Positions 1 through 6,102 of a stretch of DNA of 8,653 nt are shown in pieces. The DNA lies in NCBI GenBank assembly GCA_013152615.1, contig JAADGA010000045.1, forward strand, positions 1-8,653, read 5' to 3'. The first letter of the stretch is position 1; each line of letters begins with the position of its first letter. The position numbers and the translations under genes were made by a program. The notes beneath the pieces are model-generated. The model saw nothing but the letters and a program-made list of their open reading frames with translations, did no database searches and had not been told where the DNA came from. Source of the DNA: Alphaproteobacteria bacterium. Lineage in GTDB: Bacteria > Pseudomonadota > Alphaproteobacteria > Sphingomonadales > Emcibacteraceae.

Positions 1-324
1 GAGCAGGGCTTCCATCTGATCCCGGGCACTGTAAACAATTGTGGATTTTCCCGGATAAATTTTTTCGAAGTCGGCAATTACAGGGTTTAAATATTTATCT
101 ATTGCTTCCTGTTGCTTGCCGTCTTTGAGAGCATCATATGCTTTGGCAAGAAGAGCACGGTTTCTTTTATCAGCCTCGTTTTTCTTAGGGGTAAAATTCC
201 CATCCTTATCCATACTGATAATAATCTCGGTAGGGGCTGAAGATGATTTGACCACGGAACTTCGATTGCCGGTCGCACATCCGCCAAGAAAGAGAACAGA
301 GATTAATATTAAGAAAAATTTCAT
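1..324 (-). CDS. Putative lipoprotein, 5' part only (runs off the left edge)
   Basis: This minus-strand frame is open without a stop for 108 codons from the ATG at 324-322 to base 1, so the 3' end lies outside the window. The N-terminus is a short bacterial lipoprotein signal: MK, a hydrophobic stretch at residues 3-13, then the lipobox L-G-G-C with the lipidated cysteine at residue 16. A serine-rich linker follows. From about residue 50 the sequence is charged and helical (RALLAKAYDALKDGKQQEAI at 56-75), reminiscent of a TPR-like helical hairpin, although no TPR consensus can be confirmed from this fragment. Asp follows neither +1 nor +2 (Ala-Thr), which in enterobacteria would favour outer-membrane sorting. 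An AAGGGA element lies about 12 nt before the ATG, a loose ribosome-binding site. The gene is divergent from the porin. Function unknown; the lipoprotein call rests on the lipobox. Confidence 0.8.
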   Translation of the reverse strand, partial: MKFFLILISVLFLGGCATGNRSSVVKSSSAPTEIIISMDKDGNFTPKKNEADKRNRALLAKAYDALKDGKQQEAIDKYLNPVIADFEKIYPGKSTIVYSARDQMEALL

Positions 325-353
325 TGCTGACCATAATCCCTTAAAATATGCTC

Positions 354-382
354 ATAGTGCATATTTACCTGACATAAGTCAA
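354..382 (-). promoter_or_regulatory. Possible promoter of the lipoprotein gene, overlapped by an FNR-like palindrome
   Basis: Read on the minus strand, TTGACT (+ strand 377-382) matches five of six -35 bases. It lies 17 bp before CACTAT (+ strand 354-359), a weak -10 with three of six matches. A TTGAC-N4-GTCAG near-palindrome (+ strand 369-382) overlaps the -35. It differs at one base from TTGAC-N4-GTCAA, the half-site layout of FNR/FixK-family sites. A perfect TATAAT is also present on the minus strand (+ strand 391-396) without a good -35. The start site is therefore uncertain. Confidence 0.35.
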
Positions 383-448
383 AATTAAAGATTATAACTC
401 ATCTTGGTCAGGCCCGGTTTTTGCGATAAACTGAATTTCTTAGTATTT

Positions 449-467
449 GATGTATTAACTTTACATC
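449..467. repeat. Inverted repeat in the lipoprotein-porin intergenic region
   Basis: GATGTA (449-454) and TACATC (462-467) are perfect 6-bp arms around a 7-bp AT-rich centre. The position, about 110 bp before the predicted porin start site, would suit an upstream regulator site. No known regulator's consensus was recognised, and an AT-rich region can produce such a repeat by chance. Confidence 0.3.
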
Positions 468-522
468 TATTAGGCTTTCCCCCGCAGAAACTACTGTATT
501 TCACTTTGTTTTTGATAAAAAC

Positions 523-563
523 TTGATCCTTGTCAAATCAATATGATGTCAGAGGAATATTAA
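523..563 (+). promoter_or_regulatory. FNR/Anr/FixK-type box with a class II promoter for the porin gene
   Basis: TTGATCCTTGTCAA (523-536) has both half-sites of the FNR/CRP superfamily (TTGAT-N4-ATCAA, with GTCAA as a common right half) at the standard six-base TTGA to TCAA spacing. Downstream, TATTAA (558-563) is a four-of-six -10. A start near 570 would put the box centre at about -41, the classic class II activator position where no good -35 is needed. The transcript would carry a leader of about 30 nt. An alternative perfect TATAAT at 574-579 would place the start only about 14 nt before the ATG and the box near -56, which fits less well. The box is seen directly; the regulator and its signal (low oxygen or nitric oxide) are inferred. 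Confidence 0.6.
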
Positions 564-596
564 AAAAAGAGAATATAATATTAAATCAGAGGAATA
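549..596 (+). repeat. Direct repeat of the porin ribosome-binding site
   Basis: The 11-mer TCAGAGGAATA occurs exactly at 549-559 and again at 586-596, 37 bp apart. The second copy holds the AGAGGA Shine-Dalgarno (588-593), six bases before the ATG at 600. The first copy has no start codon behind it and lies across the predicted -10 region. Confidence 0.7.
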
Positions 597-599
597 ACC

Positions 600-1847
600 A
601 TGACATACACCCGCATAGTTTCCAGAAATATCCTGCTGGCGTCAACCGCTGCCCTGCTCATGATCCCGCAATCTGTTTTTGCCGGCCAAAACCAGACGAA
701 AAGCCTGTCTGATGCGGTAACCAGTGGTAAAGTCTATCTGAAAGTTCGGATACGCAATGAAAATGTTGATCAGGCGAATTTTGCCAACAAGGCCAACGCT
801 CTGACCATACGCACTATTTTCGGCTATAAAACCGGGTCTTATAATGGCTTTTCCGGGGTCCTTGAGATGGAAGACAGCCGAAATCTGGCAAATGAGAATT
901 ATAACAATACCATCAATGGCAAGGGCAATATCTATCCGGTCATTGCCGACCCGAGCCATACCGAGGTCAATCAGGCCTATCTGTCCTATAGCGGCATTAA
1001 CGGCACCAAAATCAGCGTCGGCCGCCAATCCATCAATCTTGGGACCCAGCGCTTTGTCGGCACCGTCGGCTGGCGTCAGGATGACCAGAATCTGGATGCG
1101 GTCAGCGTGGTTAATAACAGCCTGCCCAAGACCAAAATATTCTATGCCTTTGTGTGGAATGTCAACCGCATCTTTAGCAACCGCAGCCCGGCGGGGGATC
1201 ATTCCTCACGCACCCATCTGTTCAATGTTGACTATAGCGGCCTCAAATTCGGCAAGCTTACCGCCTATGCCTATCTGCTTGATAACCGCAGCGTTGCCGC
1301 ATTTTCCAGCAACACCTTTGGTGTTCGCTTCGCTGGCAAGACCGCAATTTCCGGCAACGCAAAGCTGTTATATCAATTCGAATATGCCAATCAGACCAAT
1401 ACCAAAAACAATCCCGGTAACTTTTCGGTGAATTATTTCCATATCGGCGGCGGGGTCGGCATTGCCGGAGCCGTCATGAAAGCCGGGCTGGAATCCCTTG
1501 GCAGTGACAATGGCACCGCCAGCTTCAAGACCCCGCTGGCAACACTGCATAAATTCAACGGCTGGGCCGACCAGTTCCTCAAAACACCGGCAACCGGGCT
1601 CAATGACCTTTATTTTACCGGTGTCTATAAATTTAATGGTGCCGCCAAAGGGCTGAAAGCCGTGGCGACCTACCATAAATTTACTGCCCAGTTCGGCAAC
1701 CAGCATTATGGTAACGAAATTGACCTGTTGCTGGCCTATAAAATTAACAGGAATTATAGCGTGGCGGTAAAATATGCTGACTATACCGCGGATAGCTGGA
1801 AGGTGAATGTCAAAAAGCTCTGGCTCACGCTCGGAATGAAATTCTAG
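600..1847 (+). CDS. Outer-membrane porin, alginate-export-like beta-barrel
   Basis: 415 residues. Residues 1-28 form a Sec signal peptide (basic start, hydrophobic core LLASTAALLMI, cleavage expected after V-F-A at 28). The mature protein alternates short amphipathic strands and ends in a terminal phenylalanine (LTLGMKF), the outer-membrane assembly signal of beta-barrel proteins. Stretches such as LTIRTIFGYKTGSYNGF, HTEVNQAYLSYSG, ISVGRQSINLGTQRFVG and VGWRQDDQNLDA match my memory of the proteobacterial 'alginate export family' porins. These are named after AlgE, but most have unknown substrates. It probably passes a small organic solute across the outer membrane; alginate specificity should not be assumed. 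The ATG at 600 is supported by AGAGGA six bases upstream and by the signal peptide starting there. It appears monocistronic, with an FNR-type box in its promoter. No clear intrinsic terminator follows. Confidence 0.85.
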   Translation: MTYTRIVSRNILLASTAALLMIPQSVFAGQNQTKSLSDAVTSGKVYLKVRIRNENVDQANFANKANALTIRTIFGYKTGSYNGFSGVLEMEDSRNLANENYNNTINGKGNIYPVIADPSHTEVNQAYLSYSGINGTKISVGRQSINLGTQRFVGTVGWRQDDQNLDAVSVVNNSLPKTKIFYAFVWNVNRIFSNRSPAGDHSSRTHLFNVDYSGLKFGKLTAYAYLLDNRSVAAFSSNTFGVRFAGKTAISGNAKLLYQFEYANQTNTKNNPGNFSVNYFHIGGGVGIAGAVMKAGLESLGSDNGTASFKTPLATLHKFNGWADQFLKTPATGLNDLYFTGVYKFNGAAKGLKAVATYHKFTAQFGNQHYGNEIDLLLAYKINRNYSVAVKYADYTADSWKVNVKKLWLTLGMKF

Positions 1848-1874
1848 CCGGGATTATCCGCCCTGAATTTTTCA

Positions 1875-1900
1875 CCCGGATATGATTCCCGGATATGATT
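1875..1900. repeat. Perfect 13-bp tandem duplication downstream of the porin
   Basis: CCCGGATATGATT occurs twice head to tail (1875-1887 and 1888-1900) with no mismatch. It lies 27 bp past the porin stop. No terminator-like hairpin plus T-run was found in the same gap. Confidence 0.9.
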
Positions 1901-1919
1901 TATGGTAATATTATTTATC

Positions 1920-1970
1920 TTGTAAAGTTACCCGGTTTGCTCATATATCTGTATTCACAAAATTATACAG
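1920..1970 (+). promoter_or_regulatory. Possible promoter and operator of the aldo/keto reductase gene
   Basis: TTGTAA (1920-1925) and TATATC (1944-1949) each match four of six -35 and -10 bases with an 18-bp spacer; ATATAT at 17 bp is an alternative. A start near 1956 would leave a leader of about 27 nt. The inverted repeat CTGTAT (1949-1954) / ATACAG (1965-1970), with a 10-bp centre, covers that start, where a repressor could act. Both parts are weak, and no regulator family was recognised. Confidence 0.35.
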
Positions 1971-1982
1971 AAGAGAGTAGCG

Positions 1983-3032
1983 GTGAGATACAGTAAATTA
2001 GGCCGGACAGACATCAGGGTATCCCGTGTCTGTCTCGGCACCATGACGTGGGGTGAGCAGAATTCGCAGCAGGACGCCCACGACCAGATTGATTATGCCG
2101 TCGGCGAAGGGGTCAATTTCCTTGATACCGCCGAATTATATCCGGTGCCGCGAAGCCGGGAAACTTTTGGCCTGACCGAACAATATATTGGCAACTGGCT
2201 GCGTGAGCGCGGTGGGCGTGACCGGATTGTCCTGGCCACCAAGGTTGTCGGGCGCAGCGAAGATGACTGGTTCCGGCCAAATAGCCCTGTTACCCGTCTT
2301 AACCGGGAGCAGATTACCTGTGCGCTGGAGCAGAGCCTGAAACGGCTGAAAACCGATTATATTGATCTATACCAGCTCCACTGGCCCGACCGGCCGCTCA
2401 ATATCTTTTCTGACTCCCGGGGCTACAGTCATAGTGACGACAAGGACGTCGTCCCGCTCGCCGAAACGCTGGCGGTGCTGGATGATCTGGTCAAACAGGG
2501 CAAAATCCGCCATGTCGGCCTGTCAAACGAGACCGCATGGGGGGCAATGACCTGCCTGCATCATGCTGAACAAGATAATCTGCCCCGAATTCAGTCCATT
2601 CAAAATGCCTATAATCTGCTCAATCGCCTGTTTGAAGGGGAGCTGGCCGAGGTCTCCCTGCGTGAAGGATTATCTCTTTTAGCCTATTCCCCGCTTGGTG
2701 GCGGTGGCCTGAGCGGCAAATATCTGAACGGTCAGTTGCCGGTGGGAAGCCGCCAGCAATTATTCCCTGAATTCGCCGATCGCTATCGTAAACCGGCGGT
2801 CGAAGTGGCGGTTGGCCAATATCTGGCGCTGGCAAAAGATATCGGCATCAGCCCGGTACAGCTGGCGCTTAAATTTATTGACAGCCGATCCTTCGTTACC
2901 GCGTCAATCATCGGGGCGACAACCCTGAGTCAGTTGCGGCAGAATATAGCCGCCTTTGAAACCGACTGGAATGACGAAATCGAGCAGGCAGTAAACCGCA
3001 TCCACCTGGAAAACCCGGACCCCGCGCCCTGA
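1983..3032 (+). CDS. tas: NADP(H)-dependent aldo/keto reductase, Tas-like
   Basis: 349 residues, close to the E. coli Tas length of about 346. The whole sequence follows Tas as I recall it: LGTMTWGEQNS near 18-28, ELYPVPRSRET at 51-61, DYIDLYQLHWPDRP at 125-138, VGLSNETAWG at 178-187 and IIGATTLSQL near the end. The AKR catalytic tetrad is visible as Asp48, Tyr53, Lys87 and His133. Members are soluble (beta/alpha)8 barrels that reduce aldehydes or ketones with NADPH; the physiological substrate of Tas is not settled. The start is GTG at 1983, chosen because Tas begins at the matching position (MxY) and a GAAGAGAG purine run lies a few bases upstream. The stop codon lies inside a 13/14-bp tandem duplication. 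The enzyme class is certain; the subfamily name is a close resemblance judged without alignment. Confidence 0.88.
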   Translation: MRYSKLGRTDIRVSRVCLGTMTWGEQNSQQDAHDQIDYAVGEGVNFLDTAELYPVPRSRETFGLTEQYIGNWLRERGGRDRIVLATKVVGRSEDDWFRPNSPVTRLNREQITCALEQSLKRLKTDYIDLYQLHWPDRPLNIFSDSRGYSHSDDKDVVPLAETLAVLDDLVKQGKIRHVGLSNETAWGAMTCLHHAEQDNLPRIQSIQNAYNLLNRLFEGELAEVSLREGLSLLAYSPLGGGGLSGKYLNGQLPVGSRQQLFPEFADRYRKPAVEVAVGQYLALAKDIGISPVQLALKFIDSRSFVTASIIGATTLSQLRQNIAAFETDWNDEIEQAVNRIHLENPDPAP

Positions 3033-3079
3033 TCCCCGCGCCCTCCGGAAACAACAACCGAATAAGGGCCGAATGAAGG
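3018..3079. repeat. Two short tandem duplications at the end of the aldo/keto reductase gene
   Basis: GACCCCGCGCCCT (3018-3030) is repeated as GATCCCCGCGCCCT (3031-3044). The junction cuts through the TGA stop (3030-3032), so the first copy codes for the last residues and the second is untranslated. Just after, CCGAATAAGGG (3058-3068) is repeated as CCGAATGAAGG (3069-3079). The rest of the 120-bp gap to msrA has a TATAAC at 3130-3135, but its position would put transcription start on the ribosome-binding site, so no promoter is called. Confidence 0.8.
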
Positions 3080-3152
3080 CCGGACCAAGACTAAAACCGG
3101 TTGTAGTTTAGCCACGGATAGGGTAGGTCTATAACACAGGCGGAGTAAAAAT

Positions 3153-3623
3153 ATGGAAAAAGCAACCTTTGCGGCGGGATGTTTTTGGGGGGTTCAACGG
3201 AATCTGGACAAGATTGAAGGGGTTAGCTCAACAGTTGTGGGCTATTGTGGTGGCCATCTGGAAAAACCGGATTACGAAAGGGTGTGTTCTGGCACCAGTG
3301 GTCACGCCGAAGCGGTAGAGATCGACTTTGATCCAGGGATGATCACTTTCGAACAGTTACTGGACATTTTCTGGCAATTCCACAATCCAACCACCCCCGA
3401 TCAACAGGGCCCGGACCGGGGCAGCCAGTATCGGTCAGCAATTTTTTACCACTCGGAACAGCAACGACAGTCAGCAGAAGCATCGCGGACGAAATGTGAG
3501 ATGGCCGGGCTGTGGCCTGATCCGATCATCACCGAAATTGTTGCCGCCAGCCGTTTCTGTCCGGCGGAGGAGTATCATCAGAAATATCTCGAAAAACGTA
3601 ATATAAAAATTTCTTGTCACTAG
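3153..3623 (+). CDS. msrA: Peptide-methionine (S)-S-oxide reductase MsrA
   Basis: 156 residues, a compact single-domain MsrA. The signature GCFWG lies at residues 9-13 with the catalytic Cys10. The family blocks TVVGYCGG (27-34), YERVCSGTSGHAE (41-53) and FHNPTTPDQQGPDRGSQYRS (76-95) follow in order. It reduces methionine-S-sulfoxide in proteins or free, repairing oxidative damage in the cytosol; electrons normally come from thioredoxin through a resolving cysteine. Cys155, second from the end, is the likely resolving residue; Cys32, Cys45, Cys115 and Cys136 are also present. Cys32 is unusual because this position is usually Ala or Met in the YxGG motif. GGAG at 3142-3145, seven bases before the ATG, supports the start. 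There is no signal peptide. The stop is 8 bp before the kinase gene, so the two are probably cotranscribed. Confidence 0.96.
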   Translation: MEKATFAAGCFWGVQRNLDKIEGVSSTVVGYCGGHLEKPDYERVCSGTSGHAEAVEIDFDPGMITFEQLLDIFWQFHNPTTPDQQGPDRGSQYRSAIFYHSEQQRQSAEASRTKCEMAGLWPDPIITEIVAASRFCPAEEYHQKYLEKRNIKISCH

Positions 3624-3631
3624 GGACCCAG

Positions 3632-5284
3632 ATGTTAAAAATACCAGCCTTGCGTTTTATCCGGCGGATTAATAAAAAATACCTTCAAAATTATTACTGG
3701 ACAATCGCCCTGTGCCTTGCCACCGGCGTAATTATTATTGCCATTACCCTTTATGCGGAAAAACTGGAACGGGATAATTTTAGCCGCAAAACCAACATGG
3801 ATACCCTGAACATGCTGACAATGATCAGGACCAAGCTGGAAAATGAACTGAGTAAAGACCTTTTTCAACTCCGGGCGCTGGCGGCTTATATTTCGGTAAA
3901 TCCCAAAATTAATAAAAAAGATTTTGATATTTTCGCCCATAATCTGCTGCGGCAGAAATCTGATGTTATCAGCTATGGTGCCGCCCCCGATCTGGTGGTG
4001 AAATATGTCTATCCCTATGCCGGGAACGAGGCCGCTATCGGGCTGGATTATCGCAAATCTTCAACACAGCGGAATCTGGCCCTGCTGGCCATGGATACCG
4101 GAGAACAGGTGATGACCGACCCCCTGATCTCGGTACAGGGCAAATATGTTCTGATTGCCCGGGCTCCTATCTATCTGGCAGAGGACAGCGGCAACAAGGC
4201 CATTGGCGATTTTTGGGGTCTGGTATCAATTCTGATTGATGCAAAAAAGTTATTTAAATCCATCCGGGCAAAAAATCGGGAATATGATATTTCCCTGCGG
4301 GGAAGGGAAAATGAGGGCCATACGCGCAAAGTATTTTTTGGTAATCCAAAGGATTTCAATGATGGAAATATCACCTTGCCAATTTACGTCCCGGGGGGAT
4401 CGTGGCAGATTTCCGCGATACCGAAAGCTGCCCTGCAAAGCCTCCCCCGTGAAATAAAATTAATCCGCTTGACCGGACTCACACTGTTTATCGCGGCCAT
4501 GACTTTTTTCATATTCCGGATACGCTATATGAGGGAACGCAGTATCGCGGATAAGCAGTTGGAAAGAGCCCTGATTGAAGCCGAAAAGGCCAGCCGCGCC
4601 AAATCAGAATTTCTGGCCAGCATGTCCCACGAGCTTCGAACGCCGCTCAACGCCATTATCGGGTTTTCCGATCTGATCTGTGGCACACCCCGGAATAAAA
4701 TCAGCCGCGAGAAGGTCGCGGAATATGCCCGGGATATCAATGACAGTGGCCATCATCTGCTGGAAATTATCAATGATATCCTCGACCTGTCCAAAGTGGA
4801 ATCAGGAAATTTTACCACCACGATTGAAAGTGTCTATCTTCAGGATGTGGTTGAACAATGTTTACGTCTGATCAGAAATTCTATCTCCCGGGGGGAGATA
4901 ACCACCGTCACCCATATTGCCGACGACCTGCAGCCATTACAGTCGGATGAACGCATGCTCCGGCAGATTTTTCTTAATTTATTGAGCAACGCGGTCAAAT
5001 TCACCCCGAAAGGCGGCCGCATCACCCTGTCCGCACAGGCCCGGGAAAACGGAACCATGGAAATTACCCTGGCCGATACCGGCATAGGCATGTCAGAAGA
5101 CGGGCTGAAGATTGCCATGCGGACTTTTGGTCAGGTCGATTCCTATCTGGTCCGCACCCAGCAGGGAACCGGGCTGGGGCTGCCACTGGTCAAGGTTTTC
5201 GTTGAATTGCTTGGCGGTGATTTTTCGATTCAGAGCGAGATCGGGGTTGGTACCGAGATTACCCTGATATTCCCCACGGGCTAA
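3632..5284 (+). CDS. Membrane sensor histidine kinase with periplasmic CHASE-like domain
   Basis: 550 residues from the ATG at 3632, which has AGGGA five bases upstream. A TTG at 3614, inside msrA, would add six residues but lacks a ribosome-binding site. Order: basic N-terminus; membrane helix about 22-42; periplasmic domain about 43-275; second helix about 279-298; short charged linker; HisKA with phospho-acceptor His333 in SHELRTPLNAIIGFSDL; HATPase_c with N-box Asn453 (NLLSNAVKFTPKGG), G1 box DTGIG from 482 and G2 box GTGLGLPL from 512. The periplasmic part (FDIFAHNLLRQKSDVISYGA, later YVYPYAGNEAAIGLDY) resembles CHASE domains, which bind small ligands in other kinases; this is a family resemblance, and the ligand is unknown. 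There is no receiver domain, and no response regulator is in the window, so it is an orphan here. Its place 8 bp behind msrA suggests, but does not show, a link to redox stress. Confidence 0.93.
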   Translation: MLKIPALRFIRRINKKYLQNYYWTIALCLATGVIIIAITLYAEKLERDNFSRKTNMDTLNMLTMIRTKLENELSKDLFQLRALAAYISVNPKINKKDFDIFAHNLLRQKSDVISYGAAPDLVVKYVYPYAGNEAAIGLDYRKSSTQRNLALLAMDTGEQVMTDPLISVQGKYVLIARAPIYLAEDSGNKAIGDFWGLVSILIDAKKLFKSIRAKNREYDISLRGRENEGHTRKVFFGNPKDFNDGNITLPIYVPGGSWQISAIPKAALQSLPREIKLIRLTGLTLFIAAMTFFIFRIRYMRERSIADKQLERALIEAEKASRAKSEFLASMSHELRTPLNAIIGFSDLICGTPRNKISREKVAEYARDINDSGHHLLEIINDILDLSKVESGNFTTTIESVYLQDVVEQCLRLIRNSISRGEITTVTHIADDLQPLQSDERMLRQIFLNLLSNAVKFTPKGGRITLSAQARENGTMEITLADTGIGMSEDGLKIAMRTFGQVDSYLVRTQQGTGLGLPLVKVFVELLGGDFSIQSEIGVGTEITLIFPTG

Positions 5285-5300
5285 CCCCACACCAGACGCC

Positions 5301-5837
5301 CTAGCCGAAAAGATCATCAATGTCACTTTGGGCCAGGTCTTCACCGTCAAGCTTGTCGTCATTACTGTCAAAATAATGATCAATACTATCCTGATGGGCC
5401 ACATGTTTCTCGCCGTTGATTATGGCACCACATGCTTCAATCAAGGCGATCATTCGCGGGCTGTAGTCGTCAATAATTCTCTGCGCCGCTGCCATATCAT
5501 GGCGGTCTACTTCACTTTTTATCCGGGCTATGGTCTGCAGGAGCAGATTATCCATCTGCGATACGGTCTGTTCAAAAGACTCACGATACTCAGCCGGGGA
5601 ATGAGCATAAGCCTCAATCGCCAGATTTTTATCGGTAAACACACTGTCCCTGAAATGTTCCTGATAGCTTTTCGGGGTCCACTGACAAATATCCTCCAGA
5701 CAATCCGGCATCGTCGGCAACATATCCATCAGCATATGTATTTCGTTGAAATGATTCAGATAATCGGTGGCCAGCAAGGTTCGGGAATTAATATTTTTGC
5801 CCTCTACTTTCCCTTGATAGCTTTTAAAATAAGTCAA
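5301..5837 (-). CDS. Conserved-looking hypothetical protein with FliM/CheZ-like tail motif
   Basis: 178 codons from a TTG at 5837-5835. The frame is open only seven codons further upstream, and those contain no usual start. The first in-frame ATG (5735, residue 35) would remove TLLATDYLNHFNEI, which looks like the start of the folded part. The middle (residues 20-145) is soluble, helical and rich in Asp, Glu and aromatic residues, with no membrane segment or signal peptide. The tail is acidic and holds two similar motifs, QDSIDHYF (149-156) and QSDIDDLF (170-177), then a final Gly. The motif resembles the CheY-binding SQxEIDxLL of FliM and the CheZ tail, but the CheZ catalytic QDLTGQ-type motif is absent. 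I seem to recall similar proteins in Rhodospirillales, which I cannot confirm here. It is convergent with the kinase, 16 bp between stops. Coding is preferred over the antisense 178-codon frame (5328-5864) because its composition is protein-like. Confidence 0.7.
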   Translation of the reverse strand: MTYFKSYQGKVEGKNINSRTLLATDYLNHFNEIHMLMDMLPTMPDCLEDICQWTPKSYQEHFRDSVFTDKNLAIEAYAHSPAEYRESFEQTVSQMDNLLLQTIARIKSEVDRHDMAAAQRIIDDYSPRMIALIEACGAIINGEKHVAHQDSIDHYFDSNDDKLDGEDLAQSDIDDLFG

Positions 5838-6007
5838 TATTCGGGTTCTTCTGTTCCATTATGACGGGAATATCATTGTTATAAATCCCCGGAAAGAAAT
5901 ATTACCAATAAAAATTCCGTTACCAACACCACCACCAGCCCCAAGGCCGGGGCCAATCGAGTAGTGTATATTCAGTTTTATCTCTGAATGTCAACAGGAT
6001 TTAGGAC
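5838..6007. other. Gap between the hypothetical gene and glnA: weak hairpins only
   Basis: No coding frame is supported here. GCCCC (5938-5942) pairs with GGGGC (5949-5953) across a 6-base loop, and ATTCAG (5970-5975) pairs with CTGAAT (5984-5989) across 8 bases. Read from glnA (minus strand), neither is followed by a T-run, so an intrinsic terminator is not shown. TATAAC on the minus strand (+ strand 5878-5883) could be a -10 for the hypothetical gene; the only -35 candidate, TTGGTA, sits 19 bp away and is poor. Confidence 0.3.
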
Positions 6008-6102
6008 CAGAATCCCCGCACAGAATCCCACACGGAATCCTGCACAGAATCCCGGACGGAACAGAATTCCTGACGGAATAGAATCCTAGACAGAATAATA
6101 GA
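6008..6102. repeat. Seven-unit 12-bp tandem array across the glnA stop codon
   Basis: Units begin at 6008, 6021, 6033, 6045, 6062, 6079 and 6091 with a consensus near CRGAATCCYRSA. The first is 13 bp and the rest are 12 bp. Two CGGAA inserts (6057-6061 and 6074-6078) separate units 4 to 6, so the period rises from 12 to 17. Unit 6 contains the glnA stop (6086-6088) and unit 7 lies in the last glnA codons (LYYSV). Five units carry GAATC (6010, 6023, 6035, 6047, 6081), a GANTC site; unit 5 has GAATTC instead. Confidence 0.85.

Noticed and set aside
99..388. Short frames at 99-287 (minus) and 116-388 (plus)
   Set aside because: Both are out of frame with the lipoprotein gene, whose lipobox and open frame to the window edge are convincing.
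642..1202. 186-codon minus-strand frame inside the porin gene
   Set aside because: Shadow of the porin coding frame, which has a signal peptide, ribosome-binding site and terminal phenylalanine.
3614..3631. TTG start extending the kinase by six residues into msrA
   Set aside because: No ribosome-binding site ahead of it, whereas the ATG at 3632 has AGGGA at five bases.
5278..5306. Shared bidirectional terminator between the kinase and the hypothetical gene
   Set aside because: Only a 5-bp GGCTA/TAGCC stem with a long loop and no T-run on either strand.
5328..5864. 178-codon plus-strand frame opposite the hypothetical gene
   Set aside because: It is antisense to the better-composed minus-strand protein, reads through the kinase-to-hypothetical gap without a ribosome-binding site, and has an unnatural mix of hydrophobic and histidine-rich runs.
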